From Diphasiastrum complanatum (lineage: Eukaryota > Streptophyta > Lycopodiopsida > Lycopodiales > Lycopodiaceae): a DNA stretch of 64,000 nt. A program made the position numbers and the translations under genes. The notes under the pieces were generated by a model that saw only the letters and a list, made by a program, of their open reading frames with translations, searched no databases and was not told the DNA's origin. Position 1 is the first letter of the stretch; the number at the start of each line of letters is the position of its first letter. Below are positions 44,710 through 57,522 of this stretch, piece by piece. The stretch covers positions 62,355,168 to 62,419,167 of the forward strand of contig CM055102.1 in the NCBI GenBank assembly GCA_029204225.1. Direction: 5' to 3'.

Positions 44710-47700
44710 TCAGAAGCAAGATTCTGCGGGCCTGATAGGAAAACTTGCCTGGCTGTCATCCAAGCTATTCATTGTACAATCCTCAAAGGCCTGCCACTTT
44801 ATCAGAGCTTGTGGAAGACTCATATTCAGATCCACTCCCACAGTGTCTTCCCATTGTTGATCAGTGGGTTTCCAGGTTCCTACCAGTGAAGCTAGCACAT
44901 TTACTACATGACCCATGTCTGGCCTTTGAAAAGGCTCCTGTGCAACGCAGTGTCCAGCAAGCTCAGCCACTGTACAGATGCTTTGAAAACTTTCACTGTT
45001 GATCTCCATAGCCAGGTCGATTGCCTTGCTAAAAGTATCCTTGGCAGCTTGCAAACGTCGAAACCATGCTATTAGATGCAAATTCTCTTCTGATTGTGTT
45101 TCGTCCAGAGCCCTTCTTCCACTTATAAGCTCCATCAGTATAACACCAAAGCTGAACACATCAGCCTTTGTGGTAACTCTCCCAGTAACTGCCACACCAG
45201 AACCAACAAAGCTTTGTTAGAGCAGAACAAGAATTCAATAAACCAGAAATCAATAATTATTTGGAGAGCCAGAGATTTGGAGAGGGCAAGCTCAATCTTG
45301 CCTGCATATTCAGGAGCCAAATATCCAAATGTTCCAGCCACCCTAGTTTCTACAGAATATTTTCCTTCCGGAGCTAGCTTCACCAATCCAAAATCAGAAA
45401 CCTTGGCACGATATTTGTGGTCGATAAGAATATTGGATGGCTTCAAATCCCTATGAATGAAGCTCTTATGAGCAAGCCCGTGAAGGTACTCCATTCCCCT
45501 AGCAACATCCAGTGCAATGGACAGTCTCTTCTTCCAGTCTAAGGGCTTCCAGCTCAGCTTGCTGTACTCAAAGAGATGTTGGGCAAGTGTCCCATTTGAC
45601 AGATACTCATACACCAACAGTTTTTCAAATCCATCAATGCAGTAACCAAGAAGAGCCACCAAATGGCGATGCCTCACCTTTGTTAACACTGCAATCTCAG
45701 CTTGGAATTCATTCAGGCCTTTGCTACTCACCATAACAGTCTCCATTCTCTTGACAGCAATGCTGGTGCCATCGTCCAGCACACCTTTGTACACGATCCC
45801 AAATCCTCCCCTCCCGAGAATGCTGTGCTCAGAAAAATTGTTGGTAGCACTGCGGAGGATCTGCATAGATATAACAAGATTTCCAGCTTCCACAACCTGC
45901 ACATCACTGGGAGCACTGCTGTTTCTACTCTGAACTCCACTCCTACTTCTATCTAGACTTTTGGTAGCAACAACTACATTCACAGTATCTTTATCTGATC
46001 CAGAATCTCCAGGGTGTACTGTCAAAGCATTAGAACATTGTACGGGCTGCTTTTTCCTCTTCTTGCAAAGAAAGCAAGCAGCCAGAACAGCAAGGAGCAG
46101 CACAGCCGATACCCCCACTGCTGCTCCCATTATAGTAGTAACAAAAACGGACGATGATTTACGGGTACGCGATCCAGTAGGCCAATGCTCAAGTGAAGAA
46201 GTTGCTGAAGCATTTAATCTAACTGCAAGGGGAGCAAGAGATGTTGGATTGGTGTTCTGAGGAGGTGGTATGGATGGAGGGGAAGCAGCAAACATGAAAT
46301 TGGTGCTATGAGGAGGTGCTGTGGATGCAGAGGGAGCTCCATACTGAGATGGCGCTCCAGGAAGAGTGGACGGCCGATGCTGAGGGGAAGGCGAGGAAGC
46401 AGGCACGCGTGTACTGTTAGCCTGCAAATTGCCTTGGATTTTCAGCAACACTTGTGGCGGAAAGATAGGAGGTTGTCCTGAAAGGTCGTTGTTGCTCAAA
46501 TCTAGCAGTTTGAGGGATTTCAACCTTGTGAGTTCTGTTGGAATCATTCCAGTAAGATTGTTGTTGCTGAGGTTCACATTAACAAGAGAGGATAGATCCG
46601 CCAGCGTTCGCGAAACCGTCCCAACCAGCTGAGAACTGGGCAGATTGATGGAAGACACATGCCCAGATGAGTCGCAGGCAATACCTTGCCATCCAACGCA
46701 TGGATTACCACCTGCCCAGCTTGATGTGATGCTAAATGGATAACCCACATCGCTGATGAACGTCAGCAGAGAAGTGACCTCAAGTGCACAAGCCATCCCT
46801 GGCTTGGATTGACAGAAACTGTTCCCAAAAGACAAGAAATTTACAGACGAATTGAATGAAGGAATCGGACCAACCAGCTGATTGTTCTGCACAGTGAAGG
46901 CAGTCAGCTGCAAGCTGGTTAGATTTGGAGGAATAAGACCCGTCAACTGATTGTCGTTGAGCCTAAGATCCTGTAGAGTATCAGCATTGCTTAATCCCTC
47001 GGGAATTATGCCTGTGATTTTATTCACTTGAAGCCATAGCTGCACTAGATTGGGCATGCTGCCCACTGCAGCGATGGGGCCTGTCAGAACAGGTCCAAGC
47101 ATGTTGTTTGCCTGAAGCTGCACCAGATTAGAGCGACTGAAAGAGGGTGGAATCCCACCACCGAGTTTGTTGTAGGCCAGATTCAGCACTCTCAAGCTGG
47201 CCATACTACCCAAATAGGGTGGGATCGACCCACTCAAGCTGGTATTAGTAAGAGACAGGTTCAACAGCGCCTTGCACTCACTGAGATCTGGAGGCAGCAG
47301 CCAACCCACACTTGCATTCAGATTATTGTTATCCAAATAAATTGCATGCAAGCTACCCAATCCTTTGAAGAAATCAGCTGGAATAGAGTCAAAATTATTG
47401 TCATCCAGGTACACTATCTGCACTGCATGCAAGCCATTCAAAGAAGGGAGAGGCCCAGACAAAGAGTTCTTCTGCAAGCCAAGGTATTGCAGCTGAGAAA
47501 GCTTATTCAAATCCTGTGTTAGCATTCCTCTCAGCCCAATGCCTGATGCAGATATGCCTGTAACTCTGATCCCTTGGCATTGGATATAGGTCCAGCTGCC
47601 ACAGGGATCGTTGCCACTCCATCCCAGCACCTCTGGATTGCTCAAGCCCTTCATCAAAGACTGCAGCACAGCCAAATCTGAAGGATCTGTCTGAGAATTC

Positions 47701-47780
47701 ACCACCACCCATCTCAGAAAATGGATCAAGTACCACAACCACAAGGCAGCAATCCATTTGCAACCACTGCATCTTGTCAT
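44710..47780 (-). CDS. TMK-type leucine-rich-repeat receptor-like kinase, 2 exons
   Basis: Plasma-membrane receptor kinase resembling the TMK family (known for auxin-linked cell-surface signalling in Arabidopsis). Exons 45302-47780 and 44710-45188, 985 codons. Signal peptide at residues 1-30. A first LRR block begins with [10 protein letters not shown] and is followed by about ten repeats. A second capped block begins with [16 protein letters not shown] and three repeats, the TMK two-block arrangement. Then come a Pro/Ser-rich stretch (~465-545), one membrane segment (~549-572) and a basic stop KKRKK. Kinase: GRGGFG (~656), AVKR (Lys ~677), HRDLKPSN (~776; an RD kinase), DFG (~796), APEY (~823), [12 protein letters not shown], and a C-terminal lobe without breaks. 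The intron at PEYA|VTGR uses a GC donor. No stop or frameshift; probably functional. Confidence 0.95.
45189..45301 (-). other. GC-AG intron of the receptor kinase (113 bp)
   Basis: The donor is CAG|GCAAGA, matching the strong consensus of rare GC-AG introns. The acceptor is GTGGCAG. Splicing here restores the conserved [13 protein letters not shown] run in phase, and no GT donor nearby does so. Confidence 0.85.
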
Positions 47781-48094
47781 ACCTCTCCCGCAAGCCTCTC
47801 CTACTCACTCTATCTGCCCTCCTATCGCCCGCTGCTCTCTTTCCATCTCCGCCATCGCTATTGCTGTGCTTCCAAAACATCTCAAGCTCAACAATCCACG
47901 AACAATTTGATGAGATAATAGTGTAAGATTGTGGAGTTAAATGTAGGCCAGAGTAATGTGGTATAGTCCATGTGAAATGAAAGGTAGGCAGGTCGCGTCC
48001 CCTTCATGATGCTAAAGGTTAAGACACAGGCACTTTTGGTATGTGATAGTGTGTGTGTGCACTTTTGGTATGTGATATATGTATACAATAATGT

Positions 48095-48119
48095 ACACAC
48101 ACACACATATATATATATA
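48095..48119. repeat. (AC)n(AT)n microsatellite
   Basis: About seven AC units followed by seven to eight AT units. Confidence 0.85.
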
Positions 48120-50894
48120 AGCCATGGTTGTACCGATCTATCGGTACCAAAGTAACACTTTTCATTTCTGATGCGTAATGGAAACTTTGTGCTTATTTTG
48201 CTCGCTTTTGAATAGATTAAAAAGCAGAATAGACCCATTTCATAGTACGTTATCCGTAACAGAAGAGGAGCTTGGAGCCTGGCTAGGCGTGTCACGTGTG
48301 TTACATGTAACAGAAGAGGAGCTCGAAACCTGGCTAGTTGGAGGTTTTGGATGTGCTTGAATATCTTCTAGTTCTATCCATCTCTGATTGTCGTGCTATA
48401 CTTGTTTGATTGATTGCTGCAAGGTTTGTGGGATTTTCATCACATTTCAAATCATGAAAATTCATTGAATGTGCTTTTATCCTTACAAATAGGCACAATT
48501 GAACCAAGGAGGATTTATTGGCAATGGTAGAAAAGCCATACCACATGACAAGGAGTTATTTGGCAATGGCACAAAAGCCAAACCACATTACAAGCAACAA
48601 GGAGATGAGATTCTAAACTTGGTCAAGCCAGATTTAACTTTTAAGTTGGAATGAACCAACCCTAAACTACTTTTTAGGACATATGAATCAATGTTTGGGA
48701 TGTATCATTATTTGCAATATTATCATGGTTTGTGTGTTAAAAGATTTTCTTTTTTATCACTAGTCAATATATTGGTATAAAAGTTTTTGATATTATCAAG
48801 GCGTCAATACATAATAAATCACCTATGGCTTATTTTGCTCATGTTTGAGTTAGTTGCTAAGTCCAATCTATCATTTTGTCATGGGCACATGGGCAAAAAA
48901 TTGACATGACATTGTCATAAAATTTGGCAGAATTTCAAGCAATGAACAACATAAAAATACAAATGCTTAATTAGTTTTATGAAGTAGAAACCTTTTGAAT
49001 TTCATACTTACATACGCCAATTTAGTTTTATGATTGTCATGTGATAATAAGCCATATGCAACGTTACACTGTGGAAATTGCAAAAGCACATGACTTTGAA
49101 TTTTGTTTGACCTTCCAAAATGTTTTAGATTTGGCTCTTTGGACCTTACCTAAAATTTTGGGAGTCCTCACTAGCTATAATATTGTGTGCTTGGCGACCT
49201 CCATAATACAATCGAGATCCTCGAGTGGCACATTATTATCAACTGGATTCAGACTACAAGGTTAATATCAATTGGTCATCAAAATTGCAATCTTATTTTG
49301 CAACGTGCGTTGATGAAATTTTTTTGGGGACAATTAGAGAAAAATGGCTCTAACGTACAAGCCTTCAATTACATATTGAAATGTACAAAAAACATTAGAT
49401 GTGTTGCAAAATTCTCTCTATTTCAAGAGGCACATAAAAAATCTTCACACAACCATTACAGACCTTTCTGATCATTGCCTTCCTCAAGTGTGCACATGTT
49501 TGATACCACGTGCACGACTCTCTTGTTTCCCTTAGATGAAGTATTGGTTGCTTGGTTCAATACTAGCCACCCAAATAATGGCAAAGTTGATCCTTGTCTC
49601 TCACTAGCATGATCTCGTTTTATGCTCTAGACTCCCTTGGCCACATAATTACATGTTCTCCCTCCCCCATTTAGATTTCAAGTCCTTTAGTTCATTCCCT
49701 TAACTTCATTGTGTGGTTGAGTGAGTGCTAAAGCATAAAAATATTGTGTCTCTATGTGCAAAGGAAAGCCAATAACATTGTTGACACCCAAGCATGGCAA
49801 GGCTCATACTAAACCCAAATAGTTCATTTGTGCCTTGATTAATACCAATGTTGGTCAGGTATATAGGTGCTTGCCGACTCATATCAACAATGGTATCATA
49901 GTACATATTTGGATGGGTGATTTTATAATACTAGGGTCTATAACTAGATCCCCCATATTATCTTAATACTCATATTGATACTCGTATCAATAATAATAGA
50001 TTTTTTTGTAGCAATTCAAGACGACATATCTATACCTAGGTTGATAATTGGTTGGTATCATCGTTGTGATACTAGTCCCGCTTATACAAGTTTGCAACTT
50101 ATATACCTCCTCATGTTAATACCCGACCAATATAAAATTTGTGATAAAATTGCAATACGATTTGGTTGGTATCAAAATTTTGTATTCCCACCCAACACTA
50201 GTTAATACATTGTATATTGGTTGATTACGATACTTGCCTAAGAGCATAGACTTTGAGGATGATATTTGAACTTTTAGAAATGAGTCGTTGGAATTTTTAA
50301 GAGGAGGGAATTGTTTGGGTTTCATTTAAAATTAGGAAATCACAAATGAGATAGGTTGGAGAGCATGTTAAGAGAGCAAGACAATGGCTTTACCAACAAT
50401 GAAAAACAATCATTTAATTCCAACTTGAACTAGTGTATGCTTACATGATAGATTTGTATAGTTCAACAACATGGCAATTATCCATGGGATCTCGTAGTTA
50501 CAAAAGAATCTCCAAATCCATGTATTAAAGGTGCATCTAAAATGTGAGAATGCATATGCGAGAAGAAAGGAGGCCCGATGAATCATGAATCTCTTGCTAT
50601 TAACTACTTGCATATGAAGGTGCATTAATGCTTCTTGGTTTTCAAGGGGGGACTTGAAGAAGGTGCATTAACAACCAAGCTCTTGCATTATAGTCCTTAT
50701 CAATGTGACAAAACTTTTCATGCGCACATACCTTTATAATTGAATACATTAGTAACTTTTGCAAAAAATCCATTGACCAACTTGAACACATAGTATTTTT
50801 GCAAGATAATGCAAAAAAAAATGTGAATCAATAAATGGCTTTCTCTCAGAGCTAAAATATGACATAAGCATTGCCCTACAAACTAGCATGTGAA

Positions 50895-51001
50895 CATATG
50901 CCATTAGTGTTGTCCTACAAGCTTCCCAGTACGAGTGACATATGCCCATTAGTGTTGTCCTACAAGCTTCCCCGTATTAGTGACATATGCCCATTAGTGT
51001 T
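50895..51001. repeat. ~45-bp tandem repeat, 2.4 copies
   Basis: Units starting CATATGCCCATTAGTGTTG at 50,895, 50,939 and 50,984, with two or three differences. Confidence 0.85.
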
Positions 51002-51769
51002 GCCATGCTTGGACTTCCCATACAATCTGAATATTTTTCATATTTGTAGACAATACAAGATATAGTTACAAAGGGGTAATTACTTGGCAACACTAAACCC
51101 TTAGAATTCCTAATCTCTTAGTGTGTCTTGAAGCTTCATAGGTAATCTATAACTGAGTGCAATTCTACAGAGGAAAGATCTCATATGAGTGCTCAAGAAA
51201 ATCGACAAAGTATAAATTTGGAATCAACAAATTTTTTCAAAAATTAATATTATAAAATATTTTATGGTTTTTTATACAAGCACATAAACCCTCTTATGAG
51301 TGAGTTGATACCTTCTATAAAATGCACATAAAGTGATTTCTATAAAATGCAGATTTTTTAAGAATAACTCAAAAGAGGTTCTAGAGCATGTGACTCATAA
51401 GTAATACATCACAGCAGCCTTGTAGTTTGCCGGTCTAGGTTGTCTCTCATGCTTATTTTTAATGACGGTTTGATAAACCATTTGACTTTCAAATCTGAAA
51501 TGAAGTTTGATAATTTAGAAATGAGTACTAATTTCAAAGATGAGCCCCCAAGTTGTAATGGCTAGCTATACAAGTAAAAAAACAAAGGTGCATGTCAATA
51601 TGACGTTTTTGAATTATATGTGCCTGTCTGCTATGACGGCCAAATTTTTAGGAAGCCTGTATTTTACAGCCGTGAAATCAGTTTTTAGATTTTTACAAAG
51701 AAAATGGTGATGCCTCACAAAACGTAATCTATGGGGCAAATTTTGTTTTTAACAAAAAAAACTTACAGG

Positions 51770-52020
51770 CACCTTCCGGACACCGGAAGGTGCACGTAAA
51801 AGCATTTACTTTTTTTTACATGCACCTTCCGCCCGGAAGGTGCGTGTAAAAAAAATTTATGTCAAAAAAAAAAATTTAAAAACAGAATTCACGGGTGGGA
51901 AGGGCCGGCCCTTCCGCCCGCAAAATACTGTGCGCCCGAGGACGGAGGCTCGGGCGCACAGTATTCCGTGGCAGAAGGGCCTCGGAGCAGGACCTTCCCC
52001 CCCAAAATGGCTTTTGACGG
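51770..52020. repeat. Cluster of GC-rich hairpins (foldback element?)
   Basis: Four inverted repeats in 250 bp: GCACCTTCCGG/CCGGAAGGTGC (51,770-51,793), GCACCTTCCG/CGGAAGGTGC (~51,823-51,843), the 16-bp palindrome GAAGGGCCGGCCCTTC (~51,899-51,914), and a perfect 17-bp stem (51,924-51,940 with 51,949-51,965, arm AATACTGTGCGCCCGAG). The last is extended outward by an imperfect stem (GGGAAGG ... CCTTCCCC), so 51,897-52,000 can fold as one long hairpin. Strongly GC-rich against an AT-rich surround. No coding sequence. Confidence 0.8.
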
Positions 52021-54005
52021 TCAATACTAACTAATGTCAAACTGCAAGGCTGCATACAGGGGTTGTCTTTTATGGCAACCCTAGAATCCCTTGGTTTCAT
52101 GTGTGAAGTCTGGACGCTTGACTATTAACTCATGAATGTGTGTAACCACATATAAAGGTGAGATTGCATGTATAAAGTACGGTTGTACGAGCTTAATTAA
52201 AACACAAACACACACAATCCTTAAAAGCGTGATGTCCAGGAAAGTTACAACTTACAGCAATTGGCAGTTGAAACTACGCATAAAACAATTTGATAAGCTC
52301 CTTGTTGAGAGTTCAGACATTTGAAAGCTACAATTAAATGGATTGATGATGAGGGCTACAATTATACTTGCTAGTTTTGAGGTATAGTAAAATAATTTTT
52401 GAACAAACAAGATTATTGAGCTGCAGGATCGAGAAGGAACAACTTTAGGCCCTTAGGGCCATCAAGTAGCTTATTTTGGAGCCTGGAGATGATCTCTGGT
52501 GAATTCCAAGCATTGGAAATTAAAAATATTTTGGTAGCTAATATTTTGTGTATCACTCCAAGTCGACTGCTGCATGATGCATCATGGATTATAATTTATG
52601 AGCATGCATGCCGATGCCAGAGCGCTACAGACTACAGCGTACAGTCCACTCACTAGTATCAGTCCGTACTGCTATGAATGAGGAACCAGGCCAGATAGAG
52701 ATGTCTCTCAAAAGTAACACCACGCCTGCAGGCCCAGGCTGTAATACATACATACAACTCACACACAGTTCTTGCCGTATTCGGTACTGTTTACAATCCA
52801 AGTCGCGTATTCGTTTTGGACTCTGGACCACCGAGCACTAGCCCCAGTCACCACCGAGCACTAGAGTCTAGCCCTGAACTAGTTTTTAGCTACTGGATGA
52901 GCAGAGCATGGATGCCGACTTCACGAAGCACTATCAACATCCAAGGCCCGGCCGCTGATCTAGCCTTTCTTCGTCTTACCAGCTACTGTGAGTGAGATCC
53001 GTGCGCATGGCTGGCACTGAGCAGGCTCTGTATCTATTGACATGCTACACGGCAGATTTGGCCAAGTACATGAGTGAACTGAGGAGGATCCAGCTATGTT
53101 CACTGGCTGTCTCACCCACCTCCAGTGCACAATGCACATCCTCCGTGGACCATGAATGATGAATCCGTGGCCATCATTTATCCAGTCTCATTCCTCCTAC
53201 TTCATGCATTCATAATACATATTATAAGCAGTTGAAGCTGCAAGCAGCAGCTTTCATTACCCAGTCACTTTAAAGTTTATTGCATGACTAGCTTGACAGA
53301 TTCCAAACTCAGAACTTCTGCTAGGTGGGCTATATGGCTTCTATGAGACTTATCTGTCACTATTCACAATGCATCAACTCCTTTTGTTCAGTCATGTTCT
53401 TTCGGACTGTCATGATTCCTTGTCATTTATGTCCCACTCATAAAAAATTTTCAACACTTAGAAATCCTAGTGCTTTAATTTTTCCTCCGGTAATTCAAGG
53501 TTAGATTCTGAATCTTAGCATGCAATATATCACAAGATTATGTCACAGGCCATTTAATAATAACACACTCATCCTCTTACAGTCATAGTTTATAAACTTT
53601 ATAAATGAAACGACTCTGAGGCTTGATGGCCAACCAACAAGTTGTTTTCTACCCCTCAATCACTCTTCAGTGCGGAATTTGCTGACGTGAACTGAGAACC
53701 TCAGAACTACTCTCACTAGCCACAATTTCTCAGCGCACAACATACTCAATATAAAGAATGCACAGGTATGGATATCATCGCACTATTTGTAGCTCAAAGT
53801 CGCTCCATTCAAGTAAAGAAATATTGCAAGACTACATACACCCCAAGTTGTCAAAAGAGTGCAATCTTGCTAGCTAGCATGGGGAAGAGAGAAAAGTTAG
53901 AGTTGGCATCACGTTTTTGGCCAAGAGTAGCCTGGTTGTAAGTCATAGCAAAGGATTTCCACAGCTTTAAGCCTTTAAAGACATAGATTTCCAATCGGGT
54001 ATATG
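52021..54005. other. Intergenic DNA, no gene seen
   Basis: No convincing coding region. A short direct repeat CACCGAGCACTAG lies near 52,829-52,864. Base composition is more even than on either side. Confidence 0.45.
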
Positions 54006-54929
54006 TGTTGTAAAGCTGGCTCGGGTGCACCCAGCGTGTCCTGTAAGACTCAAAGGGGTGACACTCTCTAAGTCTCAGAGCGAGTTAGAACGTCAAGGAC
54101 TGAGCCTCTGACCTGTGGTGAGCCAATCAAGTAGTCACAAGTCATGAGCTAGCTCTAGAGCTCGAGTCATGGCCTAGTCGGGAAACCAAGTTGATTCGGC
54201 CGCCGGGACGGCTCCCGGGACCCATGTCTGGGAGCCAGACTGATTCTGCCAGGCTTGCCAAGCTTAATCAGCAAAATAAAAACTAAGTCCTAAAAAGCGT
54301 GCTTTACCAGAAAGCACTATGTTTCAAACCAGAGGGGGTGCGCCGAATCACAACAGAACTATAGGGGGAGTCCGGCAGACAGAAACTTGGGCAGCTCAAC
54401 CAGCACCAGGAATCCAGTCGCCAGGTCTCAGCTCCCTCTACCAGCACAAGCCAGACACAATGCCCAGCACGTGTTGGTGGCCCCGAGACCAGTCAGTTTA
54501 TGTATGAATGTAACCTCTTCCAAATCTAATAAAGTTGATCCTTGGAGATGATTATCATTTCGGTTTCGCCTCCGGGACTGGTCCAAGTGGAAGGACCCTT
54601 ACTACAACCTTTTTGCGTCGCTGGCGCCTAAGGGTCCCTGTCATCGACATGGGGCTTGCCACTATGCCAATTGGTCAGTTTGGCGACCACTATGCCTTTG
54701 GGTTTCATGTGTGGCTTGTCTTTGCCTTTGGTTACCTTTTGGGGACGGATTCTGAGTTGGCTTTCGGGTTGGTTGAGATTCCAGTTTTCTTAAGTCTGAA
54801 TGGTTAAGCTTGTTACGTTTCTGAGTTGGCTTTTACGTAAGTGCATGATGGATGAATGTTAGACTTAAGCGCGTGTTGGGGAAACCGCTCAAGTCTCAGT
54901 GCCCTTTGAGGCGCCGGCGCAACAATATG
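54001..54929 (+). repeat. Solo LTR with ATATG target duplication
   Basis: LTR 54,006-54,924 (919 bp) runs from TGTTGTAAAG to CGGCGCAACA, flanked by perfect 5-bp repeats ATATG (54,001-54,005 and 54,925-54,929). It is collinear with the reverse complement of the 57.5-62.7 kb LTRs: CGTGCTTTACCAG, a G-tract with CCGAATCACA, CTATAGGGG, ATGTAACCTTCT-like and AATAAAGT blocks occur in the same order. It is a diverged relative in the opposite orientation, reduced by LTR-LTR recombination. Confidence 0.85.
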
Positions 54930-56799
54930 CCATCCGACCTCAGGCTGCAACAATTAGCTAGCTTTCCCACTTGCTACAAATATGAGATACCTTCAACATT
55001 CAAAGCATGCTTGCTTTTTTAACCTTGTAGCCTACACAATGGTGTAGAGAGTGAAGTTTGTAAGAAAGCTGATTTTAAAGGAAGTGTCCAAGATGAGGTT
55101 GGGTAATGATATTCATACAAATGTCAATTTCAAACAAAGAGTGTTGAAGAGTTTGAGATTTTTTGCTATCTCAACACAATAGGCATCACAACATGAGCAT
55201 GCACCTTGAACTTGTAGGTTCTTTGATTTAAATAACCTCTCACATTTATGCATTACACAAGCATGTGATGTGAAATATGCATGTTCTACAGAAATGCACC
55301 TCACAAACATTGCATGGCCCAACGAATAAGTAATCTCAAAGTGAGAGTGCGTACGCAAGTCTTTTGGTGGTTTTTTCTTTCCACCTTGTTGGTGGTATAG
55401 ACTCATGTTCTTTTAATGAAGCAAAACAAAAGCTCAAATAAGCACTATTGTTATTTCTATGTTGAAGTACATTTTATGAAATCATTTTCACTTTGTTATT
55501 GTGATTGAACTATTGTCACACACCTTGCATCCAATCTTAATCAATGACAATTTTCTTTCGATAAATATATATATTTACAGCAATGCCTTTGTGATATGTG
55601 GTATACAATAACATTTTTGTTTACAATTCAATGGCCAACTTGATGATTGCTTTAGCATGCTCAAGTTAAATATTCACACTACGGAACCCATCAAGTTACA
55701 ACCACAATATCTAGCACGAAGCTGCCAAATTTTTTAGTATCATTGCTATCCAACTCCACTATAACAAAGGAACACATACTTAGCAAATAGCAGTCTTGAA
55801 GCAGTATCAAGACACTCCAAACACCATTGTCAATGCTTATAGATTGTTCGTTTCATACAATTTTGCTTATCTATGTAATTTTGTTTCTAACATCAACCAA
55901 AAAATCCGTTTTATTAACCTAGACATGCGCAATCTAGTTCACTGTTTCTCACCATTCTCCCTCCATCTTCTACCTTCTCAATAGTGGTTCTTCTCCTACC
56001 TGAAACAAAAGAGGTAAATCCAACTACATTATCCATCAAATTGACATTACTATAAATAAAAAAATTAAACACAAATCATCATGGCAATCACAATGGAAGT
56101 GGATCCATGTGCATTGGGCACATGGAATTAACCTAGCCAAGCTTCTATTTTGTACAAAATATTGGAAATCTAAACCAGATATCATTGTGTTCTTTGTTCT
56201 AAAAATGATATTATAAACTACTTAAAAATGTCTTTCAATAAGATATTACTTGTTTTTTGATAGATTGCATCCTTTCATTCACTGAGGTCAAACCAAGCTC
56301 CAATATCCCCTTTGTCTTTTGTCTTCTTCTCTCATTTTGTTGTTCCTTCCATTTGCAATTAGAAACATCATGCATAAACACCTTTGGTGATTTTGCCCGT
56401 AGAGATGCACACTTCAAAGCATGGTTTCACTCTTTTCACCCATTGGGTTTAGGGATTCTGCACCAGCATTCATTATCCGGTCCAACAACACCACATACCC
56501 GAAAGTCGCACGCTTGTTTCGCAACCCTCTTTTTGCCGACCTGATCCACCTCTCCCGAAAGACCCAAGACCCCCAGACGGTTTGGACATCAAATGTTTCT
56601 AAAGCCCTGTCGTGTTACTCTCGTTGTGTGGGCCACCCAATGGCCCAAAAATTGCAAAATCCACGTATTGTTGGCATGCCAGCACATTTTTCTCATCGAC
56701 TATGCAAAGTGTACATCCTTGATCGGGTTGGTTGCTTATCCATGATGCGTCGATAATTTATTCGCATTTTTGATGCAAGGACACACATACTTAGTTAAT
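54930..56799. other. Intergenic DNA, no gene seen
   Basis: Short open frames at 56,257-56,756 (plus) look gene-like in composition but match no family I know. They lie just upstream of the gypsy relic and may be part of an older element. Confidence 0.35.
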
Positions 56800-57522
56800 T
56801 TTCATGTTTTAGACTTAGCCCGTACTGATTTAATTTTAGGTTACAAATGATTATTTAGTAAATCGCCTTCTTTGTTGATTGATTTTGAAAAGTATGTTCT
56901 CACTTTCAAGGAGGGTGATAAGGTAGTTATATTATTTGACAACAATTTTGTACGTCTGTTGGATCAGATTTCTACAGTTAATGAAATGGAAACATTGGAT
57001 TATTCTAAGTATGAAGTTTTTTCAATATGTGCTATTCTAGTTGTGGATGTTTCTGAAATGAATCTAAATGGTTGTGAATTCTCATCAATTCTTAACTCAG
57101 TAAATTTAGATCATGAACAAGCAGTGAAAGAACAGATCATAAATGAATTTAGGGATGTTTTCCCATCTAAATTACCTCATGGTTTACCGTCGTCTAGGTT
57201 AGTAGACCACAAGATTGAGCTTATTCCAGGAAGTCAACCTGTCTCTAAACAACCATATAGGTTTTCTCAGAAAGAGAAAATAGAGATCTCAAATCAAATA
57301 GAAAACTATCTAAGGATGGGACATATACAACCTAGTAAATCACCATGGGGTGCTCCTGTTCTTAAAGCGAAAAAAGATGGAGGTTTCCGGATGTGTGTGG
57401 ATTACGGGGGTCTTAATAAAGTGACTATCAAAAATAAATATCCATTACCCAGAATGGATGACCTTGTAGATCGCTTGGGTGGAGCTCGGTATTTCACCAA
57501 GATAGATCTTAGGATAGGGTAC
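56800..57522 (+). pseudogene. Outer gypsy element, 5' half: protease end and RT
   Basis: Reads LILGYK* (protease end, Trp codon changed to TGA) then [10 protein letters not shown] and a 295-codon frame with [60 protein letters not shown] and KIDLRIGY. It stops exactly at the insertion point of the nested LTR element. The RT continues at 62,704. Confidence 0.9.
57518..57522. repeat. Target-site duplication GGTAC, left copy
   Basis: GGTAC adjoins the left LTR of the nested element. The right copy is at 62,704-62,708. Removing one copy and the element restores the gypsy RT frame across GY|HQIRI. Confidence 0.95.

Larger units (their letters stand above)
47781..51769. other. Intergenic DNA with simple repeats
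   Basis: Upstream of the receptor kinase. No gene recognised; open frames (such as 49,187-49,471, plus) have no identifiable domains. Contains an (AC)n(AT)n microsatellite and a 45-bp tandem repeat, listed separately. Confidence 0.5.

Noticed and set aside
45094-46632. Several plus-strand open frames opposite the receptor kinase
   Set aside because: They are shadows of the kinase and LRR exon and match no family.
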